This document shows, in pieces, positions 34,001 through 48,350 of a stretch of 64,000 nucleotides of DNA (position 1 is the stretch's first letter; each line of letters begins with the position of its first letter). A program made the position numbers and the translations under genes. Below the pieces are notes generated by a model, which searched no databases, was not told the origin of the DNA, and saw only the letters and a list, made by a program, of their open reading frames with translations. Source of the DNA: Lota lota (Eukaryota; Chordata; Actinopteri; Gadiformes; Lotidae); assembly GCA_026745465.1 (NCBI GenBank), contig JACYXH010000817.1:56001-120000 (forward strand). The letters are read 5' to 3'.

Positions 34001-37000
34001 CCCATGGGACTGTTCGGGGCTGCTAACGCTTTGCTAATGCTAACCCATGGGACTGTTCGGGGCTGCTAACGCTTTGCTAATGCTAACCCATGGGACTGTT
34101 CGGGGCTGCTAACGCTTTGCTAATGCTAACCCATGGGACTGTTCGGGGGTGCTAACGCTTTGCTAATGCTAACCCATGGGACTGTTCGGGGCTGCTAACG
34201 CTTTGCTAATGCTAATTCATCAAAATACAAAGTGATTGTGAGTGAGATGGTAGAATAGAAAAGTCCTATTCCAGATTAGTTTTATTTTATTATACTTTTT
34301 AAAGTTAAACAACAGTGTTCTTATTTAGTGATGCATACGTGAGTCTGTATTAGATCACCATTATTTTATCCCTGGTATTGCGTCCCCTCAGTGAACTCTA
34401 GTGGCCCTCAGGTGCCACTGCTTTAAAGCTAGAGCAGGCATCACTGGAATGCAGTCACATGGTTTCTAGACCCCACTGTGCCGTCTGGGCCAAATCAAAA
34501 GATCCGGTGTCTACAGATATATAATAATAGATAATATAGTAGATATATAAAGACATACAAGGAAACATGGGTTTATTGAGCTCAAACGCATTGTTTACTG
34601 GATTTTGGAGTTTTCGTTGGGATTATAACCAATTTTTTAACCGAAGTGTTTAACATTCAAGATAAAGTGATCCAAAACTCAAAAATGTGCCCAAGGAAGG
34701 AGGGATTCAAACCTAACCCTAGGCCCCATCTCATCATGTTGTATGTTCATTGTAGTATTATTACCATGTGGTATATTTCCCTATATTATATACACGATAT
34801 GTTCTGCTTTGTGGGGCTATGAAGGCCATCTCTCACTGGTGATCCGTGTGCGTAGAAACGGTGACGGCTTCATCGATCGCGAGGAGTTTGGGGACATCAT
34901 CCACCGGACCGGGGAGCCGCTGGCCGAGGAGGACATCGACGAGATGATGGCCGACTCCGACGCCAACAAAGACGGACGGCTGGACTTTGACGGTGAGATG
35001 TACACAGGAGATGGAGCAGAGAGGGGCAGAACAAACCATTTTCACCTAGCAGCCCTATTGGTTGGTTGAGTGGTGAAACATTCTAGTGTCTTTGGAAACC
35101 ATGACAACTCAATGATGTGTGCATTCCATTTCGTCATCCAGGTGCGTTTAGGACGCAGGTCCCTATGGTCCCTATGGACCCTATGGTCCCTATGGACCCT
35201 ATGGTCCCTATGGTCCCTATGGACCCTATGGTCCCTATGGACCCTATGGTCCCTATGGTCCCTATGGACCCTATGGTCCCTATGGTCGCTATGGTCCCTA
35301 TGGTCGCTATGGTCGCTATGGTCCCTATGGACGCTATGGTCCCTATGGTCCCTATGGACCCTATGGTCCCTATGGTCCCTATGGACCCTATGGACCCTAT
35401 GGTCCCTATGGACCCTATGGTCCCTATGGGCCCTATGGTCCCTATGGTCCCTATGGACCCTATGGTCCCTATGGACCCTATGGACCCTATGGTCCCTATG
35501 GACCCTATGGTCCCTATGGTCGCTATGGTCCCTATGGTCGCTATGGTCGCTATGGTCCCTATGGACCCTATGGTCCCTATGGACCCTATGGTCTCTATGG
35601 TCGCTATGGTCGCTATGGTCCCTATGGACCCTATAGTCCCTATGGTCCCGGCTCGGCGTTTAGGACGCATTTCCATTGAGCGGTTTCCCCAAACATTCTG
35701 CAAGGTTTCCCCACCCAACTAAGCAATATATGGTTAGGGTTAGAGGTTAGAGGTTAGAGGTTAGGCTAACCCTAACCCTAACCCTTTATGATCTATAGAG
35801 AGGTCTCCAGAAGGGTTAGGGTTAGAGGTTAGAGGTTAGGCTAACCCTAACCCTTTATGGTCTATAGAGAGGTCTCCAGAAGGGTTAGGGTTAGAGGTTA
35901 GAGGTTAGGCTAACCCTAACCCTAAATGGTCTATAGAGAGGTCTCCAGAAGGGTTAGGGTTAGAGGTTAGAGGTTAGGCTAACCCTAACCCTAAATGGTC
36001 TATAGAGAGGTCTCCAGAAGGGTTAGAGGTTAGAGGTTAGGCTAACCCTAACCCTAACCCTAACCCTAAATGGTCTATAGAGAGGTCTCCAGAAGGGTTA
36101 GGGTTAGAGGTTAGGCTAACCCTAACCCTAACCCTATATGGTCTATAGAGAGGTCTCCAGAAGGGTTAGGGTTAGAGGTTAGAGGTTAGGCTAACCCTAA
36201 CCCTAAATGGTCTATAGAGAGGTCTCCAGAAGGGTTAGGGTTAGAGGTTAGAGGTTAGGCTAACCCTAACCCTAAATGGTCTATAGAGAGGTCTCCAGAA
36301 GGGTTAGGGTTAGAGGTTAGAGGTTAGGCTAACCCTAACCCTAAATGGTCTATAGAGAGGTCTCCAGAAGGGTTAGAGGTTAGAGGTTAGGCTAACCCTA
36401 ACCCTAACCCTAACCCTATATGGTCTATAGAGAGGTCTCCAGAAGGGTTTCCAACCTGTGGCTCTGAGCCATACAGAGATCCCAGCAGAGGAAAAAGTGG
36501 TGGATCGTGGGATGGCGGCCATTTCAATAAGCATGATAAGATGAACAACCTTGTTTTAACAAACATACTCCTCCATCCTCCTGTTGAATACCTACTGATG
36601 AAGGGTCTACACAGGCAATTTAACATTTACAGATTTATTCATTTAGTTAGTTTGAGTCCATGGATGAGGCGACAGTCCTTCTCTTTAAAAGTGTATAAGA
36701 TACAAAGCCAAGGATGATAAGTTGTCACTGTCTGTATTTTGTGTCCTTCTACAAAACCTCCACTCGACTAATGCGTGTATGAGTGTAGCGTTGTTATCTC
36801 GCTAGGAGGCGCTGTCGAGTCTGAGTGACAGGAAAGGGATTGTCCTACAGGGGGTTGTATAACAAGAATAACAATCCCTTTCTTTTGTCTCCTCAGATAG
36901 TTAGTAAAGCTCCTAATTATAGTGAATTGTAAAATAAATGGTGCATTTTTGTATTTTGTATAATGTTTTGCCAGTGAGCATCAGTTGCAAGGTGTTTCAT

Positions 37001-37325
37001 GATGTGCTATGTGTGGTTATGTTTTGTGATGTTTTATGCTAGGCCGAACCCAAAAAAACCTATAAAACTACTTATATATTTAATCCATTACTCTTATGTT
37101 TTGTATATATAATATGGTTGTTCTCGGATGTCAAATTTGAGTTGACTAACTGAGATTAAAGATTTAAAGAGCTTTATTGGCATGGAAAACCTATAGTCAC
37201 ATCACAAAAGCCCCGTCTGTCTGTCTGACTGTCTGACTGTCTTTCGCTCTAACTTGTCTTGATGACTGACTCCTCTCCTCTCTCCAGAGTTCCTGAAGAT
37301 GATGGAGAACGTTCAGGAACGTTAG
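31017..37325 (+). CDS. tnnc2: Fast skeletal troponin C, upstream copy (tnnc2-like)
   Basis: Ca2+ sensor of the troponin complex in fast muscle. Binding Ca2+ exposes the N-lobe to troponin I and releases inhibition of the thin filament (family knowledge). Exons: 31017-31019 (ATG only), 32798-32852, 32955-33098, 33613-33727, 34856-34992, 37288-37325. All introns are GT-AG and the phases agree, giving 163 residues against the usual ~160. Four EF-hands have complete ligands: [12 protein letters not shown], site II split before [20 protein letters not shown] and [13 protein letters not shown]. An intact first EF-hand indicates the fast (tnnc2) rather than slow/cardiac form. The tail is MMENVQER. 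Odd: the N-terminus has an extra Pro ([11 protein letters not shown]), and introns 3, 4 and 5 contain minisatellites. The second copy follows ~3.2 kb downstream in the same direction. Confidence 0.95.
33308..33602. repeat. 58-bp minisatellite ending at a tnnc2 splice acceptor
   Basis: Five units with CCCTCTGCATGGAAACATGT and GGACTGGCTCTGTGTCG. The next, incomplete unit is the real acceptor of exon 4 (CCCTCTGCAG). Confidence 0.95.
33742..34214. repeat. 43-bp minisatellite starting at a tnnc2 splice donor
   Basis: Eleven almost identical units of ACCCATGGGACTGTTCGGGG plus CTGCTAACGCTTTGCTAATG. The array begins 14 bases after the exon 4 donor. Very low divergence (one G/C change seen) implies recent expansion. 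34215-34855 is plain intron. Confidence 0.96.
35153..35648. repeat. 9-bp minisatellite in tnnc2 intron 5
   Basis: About 55 units of CCCTATGGT/CCCTATGGA/CGCTATGGT. It is bracketed by the direct repeat GCGTTTAGGACGCA (35142 and 35657). Open frames on both strands are artefacts. Confidence 0.96.
35727..36447. repeat. ~68-bp telomere-like hairpin array in tnnc2 intron 5
   Basis: Ten units, each made of GGGTTAGGGTTAGAGGTTAG, then GCTAACCCTAACCCTAAATG, then GTCTATAGAGAGGTCTCCAG. The first two parts are inverse complements, so each unit can fold into a hairpin. Units vary in the number of CCCTAA copies. Confidence 0.95.
36448..37287. other. Remainder of tnnc2 intron 5
   Basis: Unique AT-rich sequence without recognised elements, ending in the acceptor TCTCCAG. 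Confidence 0.6.
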
Positions 37326-37477
37326 AGAACGGAGAGAGACATAGCTCTCTACGGCCCTCAGCAGCGTGACCACGCCCACACTCTGGGACGGACAAACCCA
37401 CAGAAGTCCCCCCCCAGTGAATATTTAGCGCTTTGCCTTGAGAAGAAAGGAAGTGGTGAAGCTCGCCACACCATGAA

Positions 37478-38060
37478 GACCCCCCCCCCCCCCCCCCCCA
37501 ACATACCCCCGCCCGCCGTGCTCTGGCCGGGGCCCCAGGGATAACGTGGACTCTATTAATATCCCCCCAAACCATTTTAAGATGATTCCCCCACCTCCCA
37601 CTCACCCCACCCGCAGCTGTCTCCAGAACAGCAGCTGTTCCTTAAATGCTACACCACCCCCACCCCTCTCACACCCACCCCCACCCCTCTCCCAGACCAC
37701 CACCCCTCACCCACCCACCACAATCCCTAACTCACACCAGCCCCTCACCCACACCATCACCCCCCTCCCACCCACCACCACCCCTCAAATAGACCACCAC
37801 CCCCACTAACCACCTCACCACCACCAGCCCCTCACCCACACCACCACCCCTCAAATAGACCACCACCCCCACTAACCACCTCACCACCACCAGTACGCCT
37901 AACCCACACCATCACCCCTCTCCCACCCACCACCACCCCTCAACCAGACCACCACCCCCACCAACCACCTCACCACCACCAGTACGCCTCACCCACACCC
38001 CCACCCCTCTCACACCCACCACCACCCCTCTCCCACCACCACTCCCAACACCAACACCCT
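37478..38060. repeat. Poly-C and CCACC-rich 3' untranslated sequence
   Basis: A C-tract (~20 bases at 37480) followed by CACCACCCCTC-type low-complexity sequence. It lies between the tnnc2 stop codon and the downstream AATAAA, so it is probably 3' UTR. Confidence 0.75.
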
Positions 38061-38123
38061 AACTATGTCTCAGCCCTCCCACTCCTTCCCACTCTCCCCT
38101 CCTCCCATGTCTGCTGTGTTCTA

Positions 38124-38129
38124 AATAAA
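38124..38129 (+). terminator. tnnc2: Polyadenylation signal of upstream tnnc2
   Basis: First canonical AATAAA after the stop codon (TTCTAAATAAACCAG), ~800 bases downstream. Placed by motif only. Confidence 0.55.
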
Positions 38130-38469
38130 CCAGCTTTACTTCTTGTTCAGCCCTCCCTCTTCTTGCTCCCTTTCCTCGGTCGCTTGCTCCTCGACTGCTC
38201 GTTGTCAGGCTCTACATCTTGTTGGTAGTTGGGTAGTTAGTAGCAGTCTTAATAGAGGTAGTTGTTGTTGTTAGTTACTTGCTGCATTAGCTGGTTAGTT
38301 GCAAGGTAGTAGTTGTTAGGTCATTGCTTTCTATGTAGTTGGTTTTTAGGTCATTGGTTGTTAGGTCGTTAGTAGTTAGTCATTAGTTGCCAAGTTCTTG
38401 ATTGTCTCAAAGTCTGTTAATCATTCGATCTAAATCAACAGTCCTGGTCCTCCATGAGATCAGACAGGA

Positions 38470-39064
38470 GCCCTTCTCTACTGTCCTACTCTACTGTCCT
38501 ACTCTATTGTCCTTCTCTGCTGTCCTACTCTACTGTCCTACTCTGCTGTCCTACTCTACTGTCCTACTTTGCTGTCCTACTCTGCTGTCCTACTTTGCTG
38601 TCCTACTCTACTGCGCTACATAACTGTCCTACTCTGCTGTCCTACTTTGCTGTCCTACTCTACTGTGCTACTCTACTGTGCTACTCTACTGTGCTACTCT
38701 ACTGTGCTACTCTACTGTGCTACTCTGCTGTCCTACTCTGCTGTCCTACTCTACTGAGCTACATAACTGTCCTACTCTGCTGTCCTACTCTGCTGTCCTA
38801 CTCTACTGAGCTACATAACTGTCCTACTCTGCTGTCCTACTTTGCTGTCCTACTCTGCTGTCCTACTCTGGTGTCCTACTCTGGTGTCCTACTCTGCTGT
38901 CCTACTCTGCTGTCCTACTCTGCTGTCCTACTCTACTGTGCTACTCTACTGTGCTACTCTACTGTGCTACTCTGCTGTCCTACTCTACTGTCCTAAACTG
39001 TCGTACTCTGCTGTCCTACTCTGTCCTTCTCTACTGTCCTAAACGGTCCTACTCTACTGTCCTA
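38470..39064. repeat. 13-bp minisatellite
   Basis: About 45 units of CTACTCTGCTGTC / CTACTCTACTGTC with GTGCTA and ACATAA variants. Intergenic between the two tnnc2 genes. Open frames here are artefacts. Confidence 0.95.
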
Positions 39065-40440
39065 GTAAACTTCTCAGAGTAAAGTCTCTGTGTGAGTGAC
39101 AGACTCCTTCCCTGCTAGACCCCTGACTCCATCAGCTCCACAGACACCGCCACCCCCACCCACCCCACCCACATCACACACACACAAACCGTGCACATAG
39201 TCTCCCGATCAATGAAATCGGTCCGTTCCTAACTTCATGAGTCATAGGCCCAGTCGATCGCTCGACCAAGCCCTGAAATAACTTGATCTGGGAAAGATCT
39301 CTCCGTTATTAAGAGCCAGGGGTCTTCTGGAAGCCTCTCCAGTCTGGTGAGGTGGACAACGCTGTGGGAAGTCTGATTATTCCATTAGCTGAAGAGTATA
39401 TGGTCTTCAAGAACCCCCCTCCCCATCCCTCTGTCGCCCTCACGTTACACACATCACAACTTCTTCCCCCTCTCCTTCTCTCTGTCTCTCACCCCCTTTT
39501 TTCCACTATCTCTCTTTCTCTCTTTCCCTTTCCCTCTTACTCTATCTCTCTCTCCCTCTCTATCACTTTCTCTCTCAATCTCTCTCCCTCTCCCCCTCTC
39601 TCTCTCTCCCTCTCTCTCCCTCTCTCCCTTCCTCAAGGAGGCAGCCACCTTATAAGGCGGGGTGTGTTGCTGTGGTCCTGCTGGGTCCTGGGGCTGGGGG
39701 CAGGAGGGACTGTGTTTCCCTCACCCCTTCTATTCAGGGCTCAGCCCAGAGGAGAGAGAGGGTCTCCGAGGTCTTGAGTTTCACGGAGAGAAGAAACGGC
39801 CATCAGTACAAAACGCCCCTCCCTTACATTAAAAGCATTCCCAACACACCAGACTACACCTGCACACCCTACCGTTCTTCAGCTGCCATTCAACCCTGTA
39901 GAGCTAGGTCTGAGAACCATGAGTCTAGACACAAGTTAGCAAGGTATGTGTGTTGCACTGGTGGTTGGGACTTGTAGTTCAAACAGAAAGATATGTAGCA
40001 ATAAGTAACAAGAATTAACATGAAACAATATTCTCTCATATACTACTGTACTATGTACACTACTATGTAAGCACTCCTAACAATCCCTGGAAGGAGGGAA
40101 CCCCCACTATGTGCCTTCTAAAGGTTTCTTCCTTGATTATTAAGGGACTTTTATCTAGCCCCCTGGGGTGCCAGGGTTGGGGGGGGGGGGGGGTTCATAA
40201 ATATCTGGCCTGGAATGCCCCTTCAGGATGTAACTGTGATTAAGGGCTATACAAATACAATTTACTTTCATTTTCAAATCCTTGAACACTTGAATGACCA
40301 AATGTTTACATGATTTTGTGTTCACGTGCTCAGCGTAGGGTTGGTATTCAACAATGAGGCTTGGGATTGGTCAGGTCCATAGAACCCTAAAAGTTCAAGA
40401 TTCTAATTCTGGAGAGCCGCGAGTGCTAGGGGGCGTGGCT
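39065..40440. other. Intergenic between tnnc2 copies
   Basis: Contains a CT-rich stretch (39460-39640) and a poly-G tract (~40178-40193). No coding similarity seen. Confidence 0.5.
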
Positions 40441-40451
40441 TACGGGGCCCG

Positions 40452-40457
40452 TTTAAA
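40452..40457 (+). promoter_or_regulatory. tnnc2: Possible TATA-like box of downstream tnnc2
   Basis: TTTAAA in GGGCCCGTTTAAAGTG, ~115 bases before the start codon. Position fits a core promoter, but the motif is weak. Confidence 0.35.
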
Positions 40458-40569
40458 GTGTGTGTGAACTCTGACTTCACGTCTAGTCTCTCTGTTGGGG
40501 TGCACGCGGATTGACCACTCCTTTTGCCTTTTTTTCTGTGGATATTTGGGGGAACACTAATCCATAAAC

Positions 40570-41782
40570 ATGGTAAGAGCAACCGATTGCGTGATTTATG
40601 AATTAATGAATGAATCCCAATGTGAGTACTGAGCACCAATATTGACGAACGTTACGTTGTATGCGAAGTCCTACTTCACATATAGTTTAGAGCATTGACT
40701 ACAGATAACTGACTTTAGATTAGTAATAGTTTTGATAGCCTTTTAGAGTTCAATTCGATCAATGCGTAGGCCTACCTGACCAACGGATCAGCTGTGATTC
40801 GTTGCAGTACAGTTTCAAAAACAATTCAGACTAAACCTTTTATTATTATTTGTAAAGTAATTGCAACACATGCATATCTGTTCAACGCAATTCTGTTGGG
40901 GAAACTATTGGGGAAAACAGGCAAAACATAATAACATTAAAAAACTACTACTACTATAAATGGACACTTAAACTAAAACGGATTCATCTCTAAAGGAGAG
41001 TTGAATGTGAGCATGTGGTGGGGAGGGTGTAGGCTGGCTGGGTGGGGGGTGGGAGAGAGATATAGTTCAGCAAGGTTAGCGCAAGAGCGCTTTCTGCTTA
41101 GGAGACGGATTCCGCGGGGTCGTATGTCCATATCGCCATATACAGCGCGCACCGCGCCGCGAGACTGAAATAACCGGGTTGATTACCACCCGGCTTACCG
41201 CCTCAGACCCCCTAATGAGGCTGGTTTTAAACAGCAATGAAAAAACAACAATAATACTACGTATGAGAGTATGTTGGCTTGGCATTAATAGATGGCCTAG
41301 CTCTTGTTAATACCGGGTTTGTTTGTTTTCCCAGACTGACGCGCAACAGGAGGCCCGCTCATACCTGAGCGAGGAGATGCTTTCCGGTGAGTCCGAGGTC
41401 TCGCGGTTCTTCACGAAACCAACAAGCTGTCATATTCCACACAACACGTGCAAACGTTTTGCTTTTGGCAGTATGTTCATGGTTTTATTTTTTATTTTCC
41501 AGAGTTCAAGGCCGCCTTCAACATGTTCGACACAGACGGTGGCGGTGACATCAGCACCAAGGAGCTGGGTCAGGTGATGAGGATGTTGGGTCAGAACCCA
41601 ACCCGAGAGGAGCTGGATGAGATCATCGAGGAGGTCGATGAGGACGGTGCGTGACAAATATGAACATAAACACATCAATACGTGTTGTATTACCGCGTTT
41701 AATTAAGACGGACGCGACTCCAAGCTTGTGCGTAATTGTTCACGATTGCGCACAAAAAATGCAGCGTGGTTCTCTCTTAGTG

Positions 41783-41834
<52 letters not shown>

Positions 41835-41973
41835 TATATGTTGGTCGTGACGGCTATGATGATGATGAGTGCTATATATATATATATAGACGGTATATGT
41901 TGGTCGTGACGGCTATGATGATGATGAGTGCTATATATATATATATAGACGGTATATGTTGGTCGTGACGGCT

Positions 41974-42040
<67 letters not shown>

Positions 42041-42736
42041 CTAACTTGACCACAGGCAGCGGTACCATCGACTTCGAGGAGTTCTTGGTGATGATGGTGA
42101 GGCTGCTAAAGGAGGACCAGGCTGGCAAGAGCGAGGACGAGTTGGCAGAGTGCTTCCGCGTGTTCGACAAGTATGTGTGTCAACAGCCGCCAAGTCGACC
42201 TCCAGCCTTCTAGTCACATGCCTCCACTTCTTGGTCTCGCCATGATTCATGTTGTTGTTTCGCAGGAACGCCGACGGCTACATCGACCGGGAGGAGTTCG
42301 CACTCATCATCCGCAGCACCGGGGAGCCCATCTCGGAGGACGAGATCGATGAGCTGCTCAAGGACGGAGACAAGAACGCCGACGGCATGCTGGACTTTGA
42401 TGGTACGGACATCACGCGATAAGACAATATTTATAGACTCCAACATCATTACGCAACAAGACAATATTTATAGACACAAACATCATTACGCAACAAGACA
42501 ATAGCTATGTTCCAAACAGGAAGTAAATAAGAGAAATAGAGGATAGATAATAAAATAAATAAGTACATAATATTAACACAAAACAGGAATAAACATTCAT
42601 ACATACACAATATATACACAAAGATGTACATCAAATATCTAAACTTTAATTATTTTATTTTTGATCCATCCAAGACTTAAAGTTCTTTTGTCTTCCGTTT
42701 ACAGAATTCCTCAAGATGATGGAGAACGTGCAGTAA
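40570..42736 (+). CDS. tnnc2: Fast skeletal troponin C, downstream copy
   Basis: Second, compact tnnc2 gene. Exons: 40570-40572 (ATG), 41335-41386, 41503-41646, 42056-42170, 42266-42402, 42705-42736. Borders and phases are as in the upstream copy, giving exactly 160 residues, the usual troponin C length. Starts [18 protein letters not shown]-hands are [12 protein letters not shown], the SGTIDFEEF loop split by intron 3, [11 protein letters not shown] and [13 protein letters not shown]; it ends MMENVQ. All calcium ligands are present, so the protein should be functional. This copy is closer to canonical vertebrate TNNC2 than the upstream one, which differs most in exon 5. Exon 3 is nearly identical between them. 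Confidence 0.96.
41783..42040. repeat. TA and GAT microsatellites with ~63-bp repeats in tnnc2 intron 3
   Basis: A (TA)n run, then three copies of a unit containing GGTATATGTTGGTCGTGACG and ATGATGATGAGTGCTATATA. The last copy runs into ~25 GAT triplets that stop 15 bases before the exon 4 acceptor. Confidence 0.93.
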
Positions 42737-43298
42737 AACGACTTGTGGACATTCCTCCTCCTCCTCCTCCTCCTCTTCCTCCCTCACACCTTCTGCTGGA
42801 CCTCCAGTTCTCCACCCTCCTCTCCTCCACCCTCCCTCCTCTCCTCCACCCTCCGCTGAGCTGCTCTGGTTCTCCACCCCAAACAAACTCCCCCCGGCCC
42901 CCTCTCCTCTCTTCCCCCGTCCATCTGGTTTTTACTGCCTTGTTTCTCTGCATAGACACCGTCCACAGACAGCTCGGGTGCCTGGGGGGGGGGTCGCTTA
43001 TGATCGACGCTGCGGGACGACAGGAAGTTGAGCGCGCACGGTGGGCTCATGGTACCAGCGCCCTCGTCCCCCCCCCGTCCCCCCCACCAACTCTTGTGAT
43101 CTATAGATGTAGTCTGGAAAGTTAGCAGCTGTAGGGTTAGGGTTAGTGGGTTAGTTGTAGGCCACTGCGTAGTACAACATCCAAACACCCTACTGTACAA
43201 AACAAAAAGTCATGAACGGAAGATAATAAATGAATTCACACATGCTCACTTGCAGTGGTCTGACATACTTGTGTAGACGTTGTTGTGAGAGGAACTTT

Positions 43299-43304
43299 AA
43301 TAAA
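43299..43304 (+). terminator. tnnc2: Polyadenylation signal of downstream tnnc2
   Basis: AATAAA in CTTTAATAAACTCTTTG, ~560 bases after the stop codon, in an otherwise repeat-free 3' UTR-like stretch. Confidence 0.6.
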
Positions 43305-43476
43305 CTCTTTGTTTCTTCTTTTGTTCCACGTTGTCTGACCCACCGCCATGTTTGTCTTCTCAGTCCATCTCTTCTATCACACCCCCACAACATCCATACA
43401 AATCCTGTTCTATCCTTTCATATGTCGGAGTAGCGCTCAGACACACTGCAGGCTACGCCCTAGAGGCCTCAACACA

Positions 43477-43921
43477 GCGAAGTGTGTAGCAGGGCTACAT
43501 GTAGCATGGCTACGTTGGTCCACAGCAGAAGTGTGTAGCAGGGCTACATGTAGCATGGCTACGTTGGTCCACAGCAGAAGTGTGTAGCAGGGCTACATGT
43601 AGCATGGCTACGTTGGTCCACAGCAGAAGTGTGTAGCAGGGCTACATGTAGCATGGCTACGTTGGTCCACAGCAGAAGTGTGTAGCAGGGCTACATGTAG
43701 CATGGCTACGTTGGTCCACAGCAGAAGTGTGTAGCAGGGCTACATGTAGCATGGCTACGTTGGTCCACAGCAGAAGTGTGTAGCAGGGCTACATGTAGCA
43801 TGGCTACGTTGGTCCACAGCAGAAGTGTGTAGCAGGGCTACATGTAGCATGGCTACGTTGGTCCACAGCAGAAGTGTGTAGCAGGGCTACATGTAGCATG
43901 GCTACGTTGGTCCACAGCAGA
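43477..43921. repeat. 47-bp minisatellite
   Basis: Nine and a half almost identical units of GTGTAGCAGGGCTACATGTA plus GCATGGCTACGTTGGTCCAC. Starts ~170 bases after the tnnc2 polyadenylation signal. Confidence 0.96.
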
Positions 43922-46996
<3,075 letters not shown>

Positions 46997-47053
46997 AGCC
47001 TTCCCCGTGCCTCAAGGTCCCCATCCTGTGCAGCCCCCCATCTCCTCCGCCAG

Positions 47054-47178
47054 GACAAGGAGGGCGAGGCCGCAGAAGTCACCGCAAGCTGTGGCTACCT
47101 GAAGGCCAAGCAGTACATGGAGTAGGAGAAGTATGATAAGATCATCAGCGAATGCACCAAGGACATCAAACACATGCA
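47054..47178 (+). pseudogene. Broken TOMM70-like exon
   Basis: Reads DKEGEAAEVTASCGYLKAKQ YME-stop-EKYDKIISECTKDI. This matches the TOMM70 (mitochondrial outer-membrane import receptor) segment with KEGEALEV ... GYLKAKQYMEEENYDKIISE. A TAG sits in the conserved YMEEE stretch. An acceptor-like CAG precedes it (47051-47053) and a GT follows CATGCAG at its end, so the exon borders seem kept. No neighbouring TOMM70 exons were found. Best read as a stray, decayed exon from a segmental duplication. Confidence 0.75.
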
Positions 47179-47389
47179 GGTGGCTGATACAAACATAGTC
47201 TTGTGCTCTTCTCCCAAGTGCTCAAGCCGTGACTGAAGCTGCTGCTGCTGCCACTTGTGACACAGGCTCACAATCTCAGCCATCAACGCACGTCGCCCCT
47301 CCACACACACACACACTCTCCCTCATCACTTAGGAGAGATGCATGTAGGGTAAGTGTACCTTTCACCCTTTCCTTTCCATAACCCAAAC

Positions 47390-47665
47390 CCCTACACTAT
47401 CCCTATAACCTCTCCCTTGACCCTTTCCTTACCATAACCTTTTCAAACCTCTAGCCTAACCATAACCTCTCCCTTCCCCCTTTCATAACCCTAACCTCTC
47501 CCTTCCCCTAATCCTAACCATAACCTTTTCAAACCCCTAACCCTAACCATAACCTCTCCCTTCCCCTAACCCTAACCATAACCTTTTCAAACCTCTAGCC
47601 TAACCATAACCTCTCCCTTCCCCCTTTCATAACCCTAACCTCTCCCTTCCCCTATTCCTTACCAT
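47390..47665. repeat. Degenerate CCCTAACCATAACC repeats
   Basis: Loose tandem repeats mixing CCATAACCTCTCCCTTCCCC with AACCCCTAACCCTAACCAT, telomere-like in part. Confidence 0.8.
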
Positions 47666-47689
47666 AACCTTTTCCGGATAGGGTCACCA

Positions 47690-47850
47690 CATCTCGCAGG
47701 ATGTCGCTCTGCAGACCTTTGATGGTCTCCTGCCCGATCTGCACCGCCGTGATCTCACTCGACGCCCGGTGGAAGAGGTCCCTGTGCATTGAAAACGCCT
47801 TGACGTTACACAGGATGTTAGGATGTCCCTGCTCCTCCCAAGCCCAGCCA
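47690..47850 (-). other. Unidentified possible exon remnant
   Basis: The minus-strand frame contains NVKAFSMHRDLFHRASSEIT followed by AVQIGQETIKGLQSDILRDV, with protein-like composition unlike the surrounding repeats. I do not recognise the family. The same frame degenerates on both sides. May be part of the same duplicated debris as the TOMM70-like exon. Confidence 0.3.
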
Positions 47851-48089
47851 GCCACCGCCGTCAACCTTTCATTGGACGGCCACCTCGCCCACAAAGGACA
47901 AATCTCTGTTGTCATAAATAATCACTGTGTTTAGTTTAGAGTCCTTTTGTTATACATATGTTGTGTTAGTTATTAATAATAACATAATAGCCAAGCAAGT
48001 GTTCAGCAAGTCCAGCAAGTGATTTATTTACACAAAAACACATTGTCTGTAATGTATTATTGAGTTAAAAATCAATGTTCCCACCTTGT

Positions 48090-48350
48090 GCAGCTTCCAC
48101 CTTCTGCTGCCTGCCTGCCACCTCCTCCTGCTCCTTCGCCAAGGGGCCGGCCTGCCAAAGACCAGCCTCCCCACCACATCCATCCTCCGCTTCCCATCAG
48201 GACCGTCCCTCCTCTGTTTCCGGACCGGCTCATGCAGACTTACCGGAGACACGAGGAGCGTCCGAACCCCACGGCCAAGAATCCGGACAACGTCCCCATG
48301 CTCCCTCCTCCGGACATAATTCATTCCCCTTGCCCACGAAGGACATGAAG
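48090..48350 (+). other. Unidentified proline-rich frame, possible exon remnant
   Basis: One plus-strand frame reads IRTVPPLFPDRLMQTYRRHE then ERPNPTAKNPDNVPMLPPPD, which looks protein-like, but all three frames are open because the sequence is C-rich. No family recognised. Confidence 0.25.

Noticed and set aside
35117..35722. 201-codon VPMDPM-repeat frame in tnnc2 intron 5
   Set aside because: It is the 9-bp minisatellite, open in several frames on both strands, and spliced out in the gene model.
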